64,000 nucleotides of DNA, taken from Kolteria novifilia. Lineage in GTDB: Bacteria; Planctomycetota; Planctomycetia; Kolteriales; Kolteriaceae. Below the pieces are notes generated by a model. The model worked only from the letters and a program-made list of their open reading frames with translations. It searched no databases and was not told the origin of the DNA. Within the stretch, counting starts at the first letter, position 1. Every line of letters begins with the position of its first letter. Shown here piece by piece: positions 26,747-34,728 of the stretch. A program made the translations under genes and the position numbers. The DNA lies in contig CP036279.1 in NCBI GenBank assembly GCA_007748055.1, forward strand, positions 6,262,001-6,326,000, given 5' to 3'.

Positions 26747-28117
26747 TCACCCTTCCGAAGGACTCAACAGTCTCGCGAGTTCGCGGGCCATTCGGTTCGA
26801 TCGTCCGGCGCCGAGCGTGAGGATCACCGTTGCACGCGCCCCTTTCGACATCCGCTCGGCGAAAGCCGCGGCGCTTTCGAACGGCCACGCCGCGACCCCC
26901 GACCACCGCCCAATGTCTCGAGCGACTCGGCTTGGCGGAAACTCGTCTCCCACTTCGCCGTCGGCCTTGTGAACGGGCATGACAAAGACCTCGTCACCAC
27001 CAACAAACGAACCGGCGAAGTCGTGATACATCTTCCTCATCCGCTCGCGGCGATGAGGTTCGACCACGACCACTTGTCGATGACTCGGCCAAACTTCCCG
27101 CACGGCGGCGATCGAGGCGGCGATCTTCGCGGGATTGTGACCGTAGTCGTCGAGGAGGCATTGCGACGCGTTCCGAAAGAGGACTTGCATCCGGCGTTCG
27201 ACCCCACCGAAGCTGTCCATCGCATCGACCGCGTCCTCGAACTCGGCCCCCAACGCGGTCGCCAAGGCGATCGCTCCCAACGCGTTGGCGACGTTGTGTC
27301 GACCGATCATCGCCAGCCGGCAGCGCCGTCTTCTTCCTCGCCTCGCGACCACGAACTCGCTGCCCTCGGCGGAGACGCGAAGGTCCACCGCCCGAACGTC
27401 ACAGTTCTGGCCGAAGCCGTAGCGGATCGCCGCCTCTTCCTGCCCCTCGGTGATCTCCCGAAGAACACCCTCCGCGATCACGGTTCTTCCCGAGACATGC
27501 TCGAGGAACGACCGAAAGAGTTCGGCGGTTCGATCCCAACTCCCAAGGTGCTCGAGATGGTCGAGCCCGACGGGGGTCAACACGACATGCTCGGGCCGGT
27601 AGATCGCGAGCGACCCATTCGACTCGTCCGCTTCCGCCACCAACCACCGACCGCTTCCCGCCCGAGCGAGTGTCGCGCCGTCGAGCGACCGACCGCCGAC
27701 AACAACGGACGGATCGAAACCCAGTCGATCGAGCACATGTCCCACCATGGCGGCGGTCGTCGTTTTCCCGTGCGTCCCGGTCACCGCGATCGACTCATGG
27801 TGCCGCATCGTCCAGTCCAAGAACCGTGGGCGCGACAGACAGCGGCACCCAACCCGTCTGGCCGCGAGCAGTTCCGGATTCCGCGAAGACACCGCCGTCG
27901 AGTAAACCACGGTCCGAGCGCCGGCGAGGTGAGCGGCATCGTGCCCCACCGACACATCGATGCCTCGCCCGGTAAGTTGCCGCGTCACCGATCCGCTCCG
28001 GAGATCACTCCCCTGGACGCGAAATCCTCGAGCATGGGCAAGCAGGGCCAAGGGAGCCATGCCGGCGCCCCCCACGCCGATGAAGTGAATCGGCCCTTCC
28101 AAGCTCGATCTCGTCAT
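26747..28117 (-). CDS. murC: UDP-N-acetylmuramate--L-alanine ligase
   Basis: 456 residues. It adds L-Ala to UDP-MurNAc, the first amino-acid step of peptidoglycan precursor synthesis. Motifs: FIGVGGAGMAPLALLAHARG at the N-terminus, ATP loop VTGTHGKTTTAAM (residues 112-124), AEADESNGSL, IGRHNVANALGAI, DDYGHNPAKI and the C-terminal ILTLGAGRSNRMA. GAGGA overlapping the murD stop codon provides its ribosome-binding site, so it is coupled to murD. Confidence 0.95.
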   Translation of the reverse strand: MTRSSLEGPIHFIGVGGAGMAPLALLAHARGFRVQGSDLRSGSVTRQLTGRGIDVSVGHDAAHLAGARTVVYSTAVSSRNPELLAARRVGCRCLSRPRFLDWTMRHHESIAVTGTHGKTTTAAMVGHVLDRLGFDPSVVVGGRSLDGATLARAGSGRWLVAEADESNGSLAIYRPEHVVLTPVGLDHLEHLGSWDRTAELFRSFLEHVSGRTVIAEGVLREITEGQEEAAIRYGFGQNCDVRAVDLRVSAEGSEFVVARRGRRRRCRLAMIGRHNVANALGAIALATALGAEFEDAVDAMDSFGGVERRMQVLFRNASQCLLDDYGHNPAKIAASIAAVREVWPSHRQVVVVEPHRRERMRKMYHDFAGSFVGGDEVFVMPVHKADGEVGDEFPPSRVARDIGRWSGVAAWPFESAAAFAERMSKGARATVILTLGAGRSNRMARELARLLSPSEG

Positions 28118-28126
28118 CGTAGTTCC

Positions 28127-29506
28127 TCACCGGCCGAAGGGAGACGCCCCGTTGGCCACGACCTCACGTCCCCCGGCATCCTGTCGACTCGACAGCCAAC
28201 GCTGGAAAAAGCGACCGCGATCCTCGAAGTCCGCGAACTCGTCGAACGAGGAGCACCCGGGGGAAAAGAGGATGGGCCCCCCCTCCCGTCTCGCCCACCG
28301 TTCGGCATCCTCCAGGCAATCACGAAGGGAAGCATAGCAAGTGACTTCCACCCTACCGCAAAGCGTTCTTTCGATCAGGGGAGCGGCCTCCCCGAACGCG
28401 ACGACATGGTCAATCGTGCCGCGAGCCTCCAGCAGCGCCTCCCACGCGTCGCCCTTCGGCTCACCACCGACAAGCAGCGTCACGGGCTCTTCAAACGACA
28501 TGACGGCCGCCAACGTGGCGGCGACGTTGGTCGCCTTGCTGTCGTCGATGACTGGACGGTGCCGCAATTCACCAATCGGCTGACAACGGTGCGGCAGCCC
28601 GCGGAAGTCGCGAAGGAGGTGAGCCAAGACCGACAGCGACTCGGGGACGATTGACGCCGTCAGCAACATCGCGACCATCGCGTTGTAGTCGTTGTGAGGC
28701 TCCGACCAGGGAAGCACGCCCAAGTCGGCGAGTTGGCTGCCGCCCCGCTCACGCACCTGACGCTGGTGAAGAACGACGTCGGCATCACTCGAGCCAATCC
28801 CCACCGTCAGCTTCCGTGCGCGCGGCGGCATGAGCCGCAGACGCGCCGCCCGATCGTCGAGTTCCGCTGGCAGAATGACGGTACCACCAGACTCGCACTG
28901 TTCCAGCAGCTTCCACTTGCTGGCGAGGTAGTTGTCCAATGTCACGTGCCGTCGGAGATGGTCCGCGTCGAGATTGAGTACCGCCGCCGAGCGAGAGCGG
29001 AGCCGATCGCAGAACTCCAATTGATAGGAGGAGACCTCCAGGACGACGGGCGCGTGGGTTGGCCCATCGATCAGAAAGTGACTCAGGGGAATGCCGAAGT
29101 TGCCCGCGAGGATCGGTCGTTGGCCGAGCCCCTCGAGCAGGTGCGCGATCATCGCGCAGGTGGTCGACTTGCCGTTGGTTCCAGTGACGGCGAGCAGCGG
29201 CCCGCGAACCTCGTCCAGCGCCAGCTCGATCTCCGGGACGATGGCCAGCCCGCGCTGGAGCGCCGACCGAACCAAGAAGTGATTCGTCGCGACCCCTGGA
29301 CTGACGACCACTGCGTCGATCGCGTCGAGGTGGTTCACGTCGTGGCCGGCGTCGCGAACGTCGACCCCCACGTCGACCAACCCGTCGCGCTCGGCGGGTT
29401 CGAGCCAACGTTTCTCGGAGATGCGAACGCCGTGGCCCCTCGCTCGGAGGTACAACGCCGCCGCCTTTCCCGAGACACCCGCTCCTATGATCAGCCAATT
29501 CTTCAT
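28127..29506 (-). CDS. murD: UDP-N-acetylmuramoylalanine--D-glutamate ligase
   Basis: About 459 residues. It adds D-Glu to UDP-MurNAc-L-Ala. Motifs: LIIGAGVSGKAAALYLRARG, VVVSPGV, ATP loop VTGTNGKSTTCAM (107-119), LEVSSYQLEF, LNLDADHLRRH, FRGLPHRCQPIGE, DDSKATNVAATLAA and SPGCSSFDEF (usually SPACASFD). The ATG at 29506 overlaps the murE stop as ATGA, so the two are translationally coupled; the frame continues upstream into murE only by chance. Confidence 0.95.
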   Translation of the reverse strand: MKNWLIIGAGVSGKAAALYLRARGHGVRISEKRWLEPAERDGLVDVGVDVRDAGHDVNHLDAIDAVVVSPGVATNHFLVRSALQRGLAIVPEIELALDEVRGPLLAVTGTNGKSTTCAMIAHLLEGLGQRPILAGNFGIPLSHFLIDGPTHAPVVLEVSSYQLEFCDRLRSRSAAVLNLDADHLRRHVTLDNYLASKWKLLEQCESGGTVILPAELDDRAARLRLMPPRARKLTVGIGSSDADVVLHQRQVRERGGSQLADLGVLPWSEPHNDYNAMVAMLLTASIVPESLSVLAHLLRDFRGLPHRCQPIGELRHRPVIDDSKATNVAATLAAVMSFEEPVTLLVGGEPKGDAWEALLEARGTIDHVVAFGEAAPLIERTLCGRVEVTCYASLRDCLEDAERWARREGGPILFSPGCSSFDEFADFEDRGRFFQRWLSSRQDAGGREVVANGASPFGR

Positions 29507-30999
29507 GGCACCAGTCCCACTCCTTGGAGGGCGTTCCAAGACTCGAGCACAACTTCTCGATCATCGAAAGGAAGAAAGCGTGAGCCGATCTGCTGGGTCG
29601 TTTCGTGTCCCTTGCCGACGACCAACACGATATCGTCGGGCGTACTCAACCGGATGGCTTGCTCGATGGCCAGACGCCGATCGGCGGCCCGATGAAACTC
29701 CGTGGCCCTGGCGTCGATCCCCGATTCGATGTCATCGAGGATCTTCTCAGGATCCTCGCTTCGCGGATTGTCCGAGGTGGCGATCGTGACATCACAGCCC
29801 GCCGAGACGATTCGGCCAGCGGCGGCGCGCTTGGAGGGATCGCGATCCCCGCCGCAACCGAAGACGGTGATCAGCCGGCCCCGACTCTCGTCCGTCTGGC
29901 GCCGAAGAACCGCGATCACCTCCGCCAGCGAGGCGGGCGTGTGAGCGAAGTCGACGAAGACCGTCGGTGCGGTGGATCCGAGATCGACCGGCTCCAGACG
30001 TCCCGGCACCCGAACATCCCGAATCGCCTGAAGCACGAGATCGAGATCGATCGACTCCTGGTAGGCGACCGTCAACGCCGCGAGACAATTCGCGAGGTTG
30101 TACCGACCGATCAAGGAGGTCTCGAGCACGATTCGTCCCAAGGGAGTATCGATCGTCGCGCGCATCCGGGACGGTTCCACTTGCAGGTGTCGCACCCGAA
30201 TCGTCGCCGCCCTCGCTTTCGCGGAGTAGGTCAACCAACGCGTCGAAGTCGATCCCTCGTAGACCAAGCGACGTCCCCAAGGGTCGTCCACATTGACCAC
30301 GGCGATGGGAACCTCGAAGTCACGAAAGAGCTTCGCCTTGGCGCGAAAGTAGGTTTCCATGTCGCCGTGAACATCGAGATGCTCGGGGCTGAGATTCGTG
30401 AAGACGGCGGCATCGAACGCGACGCCGGCAACCCTCTCCTGATCGAGCCCGATCGACGAAACCTCTAACGCCACGTGATCAACGCGGTCCCGCTTCATTC
30501 GTGAGAGCAAGCCCTGTAGCTCCAGAGCGGGCGGTGTCGTCAGCGAGATGGGATAACGTTGAACGCCCCATCGAGCCCCCGTCGTCCCGATGAGTCCGGA
30601 GGCCTTCGACGCCGCGTTCCAGATCTTCTCGAGGAGGTAGGTCACCGTGGTCTTGCCATCGGTCCCGGTCACCCCGACCACCGACATTTCCCGTGAGGGA
30701 CAATCGTGCCACCGCGCGGCCGCGACCCCGAGCGCCCGCGACGTCGAGCCGACAAGCACCGAGCGTTCCAACGAGCGATGGACATCAGCCTCCTCAACAA
30801 CCACCGCCGCGGCCCCACGCGTCAACGCCTCCCCCACGAAACGATGGCCGTCGGTGCTCGATCCGGCGCGGGCGAAGAAGAGATCGCCGGGGGACACCTC
30901 GCGCGAAGACTCCGTCAGACCCGAAATGAGCATATCGCGAGGCACCGATGACGCCCGAATGTCATGGGAGTCAAGGAGACGATTCAATGTCGAAGTCAT
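29503..30999 (-). CDS. murE: UDP-MurNAc-dipeptide--diaminopimelate ligase (meso-DAP type)
   Basis: 498 residues. It adds the third residue of the stem peptide. ATP loop VTGTDGKTTVTYL (110-122), EVSSIGLDQERV, FTNLSPEHLDVHG, IGRYNLANCLAAL, PGRLEPVD, VDFAHTPASL and VFGCGGDRDPSKR are all present. The specificity segment near residue 408 reads TSDNPRSEDP. DNPR is the meso-diaminopimelate signature, as opposed to the Lys-adding form, so the wall stem peptide should contain meso-DAP. Ribosome-binding site AAGGA sits seven to eight bases upstream of the ATG. It follows murA by 36 bases. Confidence 0.95.
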   Translation of the reverse strand: MTSTLNRLLDSHDIRASSVPRDMLISGLTESSREVSPGDLFFARAGSSTDGHRFVGEALTRGAAAVVVEEADVHRSLERSVLVGSTSRALGVAAARWHDCPSREMSVVGVTGTDGKTTVTYLLEKIWNAASKASGLIGTTGARWGVQRYPISLTTPPALELQGLLSRMKRDRVDHVALEVSSIGLDQERVAGVAFDAAVFTNLSPEHLDVHGDMETYFRAKAKLFRDFEVPIAVVNVDDPWGRRLVYEGSTSTRWLTYSAKARAATIRVRHLQVEPSRMRATIDTPLGRIVLETSLIGRYNLANCLAALTVAYQESIDLDLVLQAIRDVRVPGRLEPVDLGSTAPTVFVDFAHTPASLAEVIAVLRRQTDESRGRLITVFGCGGDRDPSKRAAAGRIVSAGCDVTIATSDNPRSEDPEKILDDIESGIDARATEFHRAADRRLAIEQAIRLSTPDDIVLVVGKGHETTQQIGSRFLPFDDREVVLESWNALQGVGLVP

Positions 31000-31035
31000 G
31001 TCAGTCCTTTTCCTTCGAGGGCGTAGCGCCTCGCC

Positions 31036-32379
31036 TCATCGCCAATCCATCGGTTCAAACGCTTCCGCATCGAGTCGCGAACGACAGCCCAGGCCGGCGA
31101 GCCGTTCCGGGAGATCGGCGTAGCCTCGGTGAAGCGTCCCACCGTGCCGGATCACCGTCTCCCCTTCGGCGGCGAGCCCCGCGAGCAAGAGGGCCGCCCC
31201 GCTCTGGAGATCGTTCGAGGAGACGACTTCTCCCCGTAGCCGCGTCGGCCCTTGGACAACCGCTTCGTTTCCATCAACGAGGATGGAGGCGCCCATGCCG
31301 CGCAGCTCGTCGACGTGGGCGAAGCGAGACTCGTACATCGTCTCGTGAATCGTCGTTCGCCCATGGGCTTGGGTCGCCAAGGTGGTCAACGGAGGTTGGT
31401 TGTCGGTAGGAAATCCTGGGTAGGACCAGGTTCGGATCGACTCCGCATGGAGCCTTCTGGGAGCGCGAACCGAAAGCGTCTCGGCGTCGACCCAGTCGAT
31501 GGTAGCTCCCATCCCTCGCAGGTGGACGAGGACGGGATTGGCTTCCGGCGACGCCTTCCGAAGGATCAGATCCGCACCGGGGAGTGCCCCCGCCATGGCG
31601 AAGAGCCCCGTTTCCAAACGGGACCGACAACACCGGACCGTTTCGCCACGTAGCCTGGTCGGCCCTTCGATCGTGAGCAGTGACGTTCCAATGCCACCAA
31701 TACGAGCCCCCATCCTCACCAACGCGTGACAGAGCCGGGTCACTTCCGGTTCCTGGGAGGCGTTGTGTAGACGCGTGACGCCCTGGGCACTGACGGCGGC
31801 AAGGACCAACTGCTGCGTCCCGGTGTGGGTCGGCAGATCGAGCAGGAGATCCTGGCCAACAAGCCGCTCCGCCCGGCCGACGAGCCCTGATTCGTCGTCG
31901 TCAATCCTGGCGCCCAGGCGGCGTAGGCATCTCAAGTGAATATCGATCCCTCGCGTGCCGAGCGCACAGCCTCCCGGGTGGCCGAGACGAAAACTCCCCA
32001 ACCGCGCCAGCAGCGGAGCCATCAACATGACCGAGCCGCGGAGTGATCGGGTGGCGTGAAGGTCCGGCTCGTCCGAAACGAGTTCGGTCGCGTCGAGCAC
32101 CAGTCGCTTGCCCCGCCAGTCCTCGTCGATGGCGACGCCGAGTTGGCGGAGCAGTTGCATCATCGTGAAGATGTCGTCGACGGCGGGAACCCGTTCGAGC
32201 ACGGTGATCCCCTCCTCGACGAGGAGAGCCGCCGCCATCAGCGGCAAGGCGCTGTTCTTCGCGCCATCGATCGTGAGCTCGCCCCGGGGTGGCCCATTGG
32301 GCGAAACCAGCAACACGTCGCCACCGGCGGGCGTTTCGTGCGAGGGCGGGACAGTGATCGCGGACTGCTCGGCGTTCAT
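31036..32379 (-). CDS. murA: UDP-N-acetylglucosamine 1-carboxyvinyltransferase
   Basis: 447 residues. It transfers enolpyruvate to UDP-GlcNAc, the committed step of peptidoglycan synthesis. Motifs: GAKNSALPLMAAALL (Lys41-Asn42), LRGSVMLMAPLLARLG, HPGGCALGTRG with the catalytic, fosfomycin-target Cys138, PGFPTDNQPPLTT (usually PTDMQAQ) and YESRFAHVDELRGMGA. A hydrophilic extension of about 20 residues precedes the core. It is the first gene of the leftward murA-murE-murD-murC-hlyD run and is divergent from murB. Confidence 0.93.
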   Translation of the reverse strand: MNAEQSAITVPPSHETPAGGDVLLVSPNGPPRGELTIDGAKNSALPLMAAALLVEEGITVLERVPAVDDIFTMMQLLRQLGVAIDEDWRGKRLVLDATELVSDEPDLHATRSLRGSVMLMAPLLARLGSFRLGHPGGCALGTRGIDIHLRCLRRLGARIDDDESGLVGRAERLVGQDLLLDLPTHTGTQQLVLAAVSAQGVTRLHNASQEPEVTRLCHALVRMGARIGGIGTSLLTIEGPTRLRGETVRCCRSRLETGLFAMAGALPGADLILRKASPEANPVLVHLRGMGATIDWVDAETLSVRAPRRLHAESIRTWSYPGFPTDNQPPLTTLATQAHGRTTIHETMYESRFAHVDELRGMGASILVDGNEAVVQGPTRLRGEVVSSNDLQSGAALLLAGLAAEGETVIRHGGTLHRGYADLPERLAGLGCRSRLDAEAFEPMDWR

Positions 32380-32747
32380 GAACCCTCAGGCAACAAGGAC
32401 AACCCATCGGCGGACGTCGTGGTCGGCGTCCATGCCGCAAGGGAGCTTTCTGGGAAAACGATCGTTCCCGGTTCGTGAGGGACGCTCAAACGTGGTGGGT
32501 CCCAAACGTCGACAAGGTATCTCGCCTCCTTCGGCAATGGAGAGACCGACGACACGGTGAGAAGAGGGCTCCTGGCGCGTCGGCGCGGACCTCCCTCGTC
32601 GAGGGAGACGACACGCCCGCGTGATTATTTTTAGTGCGAACGTGTCTCGATCAGAAATGAAGTATTGATGAAGGTCCGAGACACCCTGCTCCCTGTGTGC
32701 CAACGTCTGCTTAAGATACTCGCTAGGGATACTCGCGGGAGCTCTCG
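32380..32747. promoter_or_regulatory. Divergent control region of the two mur/exporter runs
   Basis: About 368 bases between murA (leftward) and murB (rightward) with no gene. Two features stand out: a 7-bp perfect hairpin CTCCCTC-GTC-GAGGGAG at 32591-32607, and a repeated GATACTCGC at 32715-32723 and 32728-32736 just before the murB ribosome-binding site. One shared region would let a single regulator act on both the wall genes and the exporter genes. Promoter boxes are not clear by eye. Confidence 0.45.
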
Positions 32748-33599
32748 TTGATCCAGTACCACGCCCAACTTGCGAGAATGACCACCTTCCAACTCGGCGG
32801 TGTCGCCGAGCGACTGGTGCAACCTTCGAGCATCCGGGAATTGGCCGAGACCATCGCGCTGGGCCGTCGGCGCGGTTGGCCCACGCGCATCCTCGGACAC
32901 GGGTCGAACCTCCTCCTGCGCGACCGAGTGCTTCCCGGACTGACCATCCGCCTCGACCGACGCGGCTTCGGCACGCTTCGCGCTCAAGGGTACGAAGTCA
33001 CCGCGGGGGCGGGCGTTAGCTTGTCGAGGTTGATCGGCTTCTGTGTGGGGCGAGGATTTCATGGTCTCGAAGGGCTCGTCGGCATCCCCGCCGCCGTCGG
33101 CGGCGCGCTTCGGAACAACGCGGGAGGACGCGATGTCACGATCGCCGAGCGCTTGAGCTCGGTGACGCTGCTCAATCGCGACGGCGACGTCGTGACGCTC
33201 CCGAGAGGCGAACTGTCGTTTGGGTACCGCTCGAGCTCGTTCGCGGAAAGTGTCATCCTCGAAGCGGTCTTCCGGCTTGAACGGGGTGTACGAGAAGAGG
33301 CTCTCCAACGCTGCCGAGACCATTTTCAGCGCAAGCGTGCCGATCAACCACTCGCCGAGCGCAGCGCGGGCTGTATCTTTCGCAATCCCCCCGGTGACTT
33401 CGCCGGACGACTTGTCGAGACCGCTGGACTCAAAGGCCTGCGCATCGGTCGAGCGGAAATCAGCCCCCTCCACGGGAACTTCATTGTCGCCCATCGGGGG
33501 GCGAGGTCTGACGACGTGCTTCGGCTAATCGACCATGTCCGGGAGCGAGTTGCCAACGTCCATGGCGTGTGGCTGGAACTCGAGATCGAGGTCTGGTGA
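32748..33599 (+). CDS. murB: UDP-N-acetylenolpyruvoylglucosamine reductase
   Basis: 283 residues, FAD-binding flavoenzyme that reduces enolpyruvyl-UDP-GlcNAc to UDP-MurNAc. Motifs: MTTFQLGGVAERLV, LGHGSNLLLRD, GLEGLVGIPAAVGGALRNNAG, ELSFGYRSS and AGCIFRNPPGDFAGRLVE. The proton donor that is Ser229 in the E. coli enzyme is Cys209 here. The TTG start at 32748 keeps the whole N-terminus and has GGGAG eight bases upstream; the ATG at 32778 would cut into the FAD domain. It leads the rightward run into the glycosyltransferase and ABC genes (58-base gap). Confidence 0.93.
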   Translation: MIQYHAQLARMTTFQLGGVAERLVQPSSIRELAETIALGRRRGWPTRILGHGSNLLLRDRVLPGLTIRLDRRGFGTLRAQGYEVTAGAGVSLSRLIGFCVGRGFHGLEGLVGIPAAVGGALRNNAGGRDVTIAERLSSVTLLNRDGDVVTLPRGELSFGYRSSSFAESVILEAVFRLERGVREEALQRCRDHFQRKRADQPLAERSAGCIFRNPPGDFAGRLVETAGLKGLRIGRAEISPLHGNFIVAHRGARSDDVLRLIDHVRERVANVHGVWLELEIEVW

Positions 33600-33657
33600 C
33601 ATCGTCGGGGCTTCAGGAAGGGGTAAGTCGCATGGAGACGGGCGAAGGGGCAATAGG

Positions 33658-34728
33658 GTGAAGCTCACCTACCTGATCGGCGCCAGCCACGACATGTACC
33701 GGGGACGGTTCCCCTATCGGGGACGACACCTCTCCTTTGGCACCCATAGTTTCATCTACGATCTCGTCCGCGTCGGAAGTCGTTTGGGGCACGACTGGAC
33801 GATCGTCCTCGACGAACCGGAGTTGTTTCCTCTCAGCGCCGCGCTGCGGCACCCAGCGCGCGTGGTAAAGACGTCGGCATGGTCGCCTGAAGGGACCGAT
33901 GGAGCCATCGCCGAGTACTGGGCAAGCGATGAGTCGCTCTCATCACTTCCCGCGCGAACGCCCCTGATCGCGGTCGTTCACAACTCCGATCACTGCTTCT
34001 CCTCGTTCAAACAAGACCGCGCCAACGCGGTTCTTTGCATGTCGCCGACCTCGCTGGTCAAGCAGAGGCGAACGTTCGATCCGGAAAAGCTCTTTCTCTC
34101 CATCCAGGGGGTCGATCTCGATCGCTTCTCACCGACACGAACCGTCGCCCGTCGTGACGGCGCGCGTCCCCGAGTCCTCGTCGCGTCTCGGATTGACGAC
34201 AACAAGCAAGATGCCGTGCGTCAAGTCGTCGATCGGCTCGTGGAGAGAGCGATCGATCTCACCGTGCTCGGCGACGGCGCGGGGTTCTGGGATCTCAGCG
34301 ATCGGCTCGGACACCGCCTCACGTTGATCAATCACATCCCCTGTCACTCGATCCATCGCTTCCTGCCCCAGTTCGACTTGGTCGTCTCCTCCGCTCGCGG
34401 CGTGATGGAAGCGTTCGCGTGCGGCCTGCCCGCCCTGTGTGTCGGACTCGACTATGGAGGAGCGGTCACCCCCGATCGGCTCGACGAGCTTCTCGAACGC
34501 AACCTGACCGGCCACGCCTCCGGCCGGAACCTCGATCAGCTCGATGAGGACCTGACGGCGGCGCTCGCGGTTGCGGGTAGCGACTGTCGACGCATTGCCG
34601 AGGAACGATTCGACGCAACGCGGGTCGTCGAACAACTCGTTGCCGTGTTCGATCGCGTTCGCCCAATCAACGCGGCGATGCCGTCGCCCGCCGACACGAG
34701 CGTCCTGGACGGAGTCGACGGTTCATGA
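33658..34728 (+). CDS. GT-B glycosyltransferase (GT4-like)
   Basis: About 356 residues from a GTG at 33658 with AAGGGG upstream; in-frame codons further left read out of the murB 3' end. The C-terminal half has the retaining GT4 pattern: PRVLVASRIDDNKQ, then FDLVVSSARGVMEAFACGLP, where the Glu of MEAFACGLP is the donor-binding residue. The N-terminal half starts with the usual KLTYLIGASHD strand. Donor and acceptor cannot be read. Its stop overlaps the ABC1 start as ATGA, so it is translationally coupled to the exporter. It should act on something the exporter moves or on a wall precursor. That link is inference. Confidence 0.8.
   Translation: MKLTYLIGASHDMYRGRFPYRGRHLSFGTHSFIYDLVRVGSRLGHDWTIVLDEPELFPLSAALRHPARVVKTSAWSPEGTDGAIAEYWASDESLSSLPARTPLIAVVHNSDHCFSSFKQDRANAVLCMSPTSLVKQRRTFDPEKLFLSIQGVDLDRFSPTRTVARRDGARPRVLVASRIDDNKQDAVRQVVDRLVERAIDLTVLGDGAGFWDLSDRLGHRLTLINHIPCHSIHRFLPQFDLVVSSARGVMEAFACGLPALCVGLDYGGAVTPDRLDELLERNLTGHASGRNLDQLDEDLTAALAVAGSDCRRIAEERFDATRVVEQLVAVFDRVRPINAAMPSPADTSVLDGVDGS

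Noticed and set aside
32608-32632. Rho-independent terminator (CACGC-CC-GCGTG followed by T-rich run) in the murA-murB spacer
   Set aside because: The loop would have only two bases and the T run is interrupted; it also lies upstream of both genes, not downstream.
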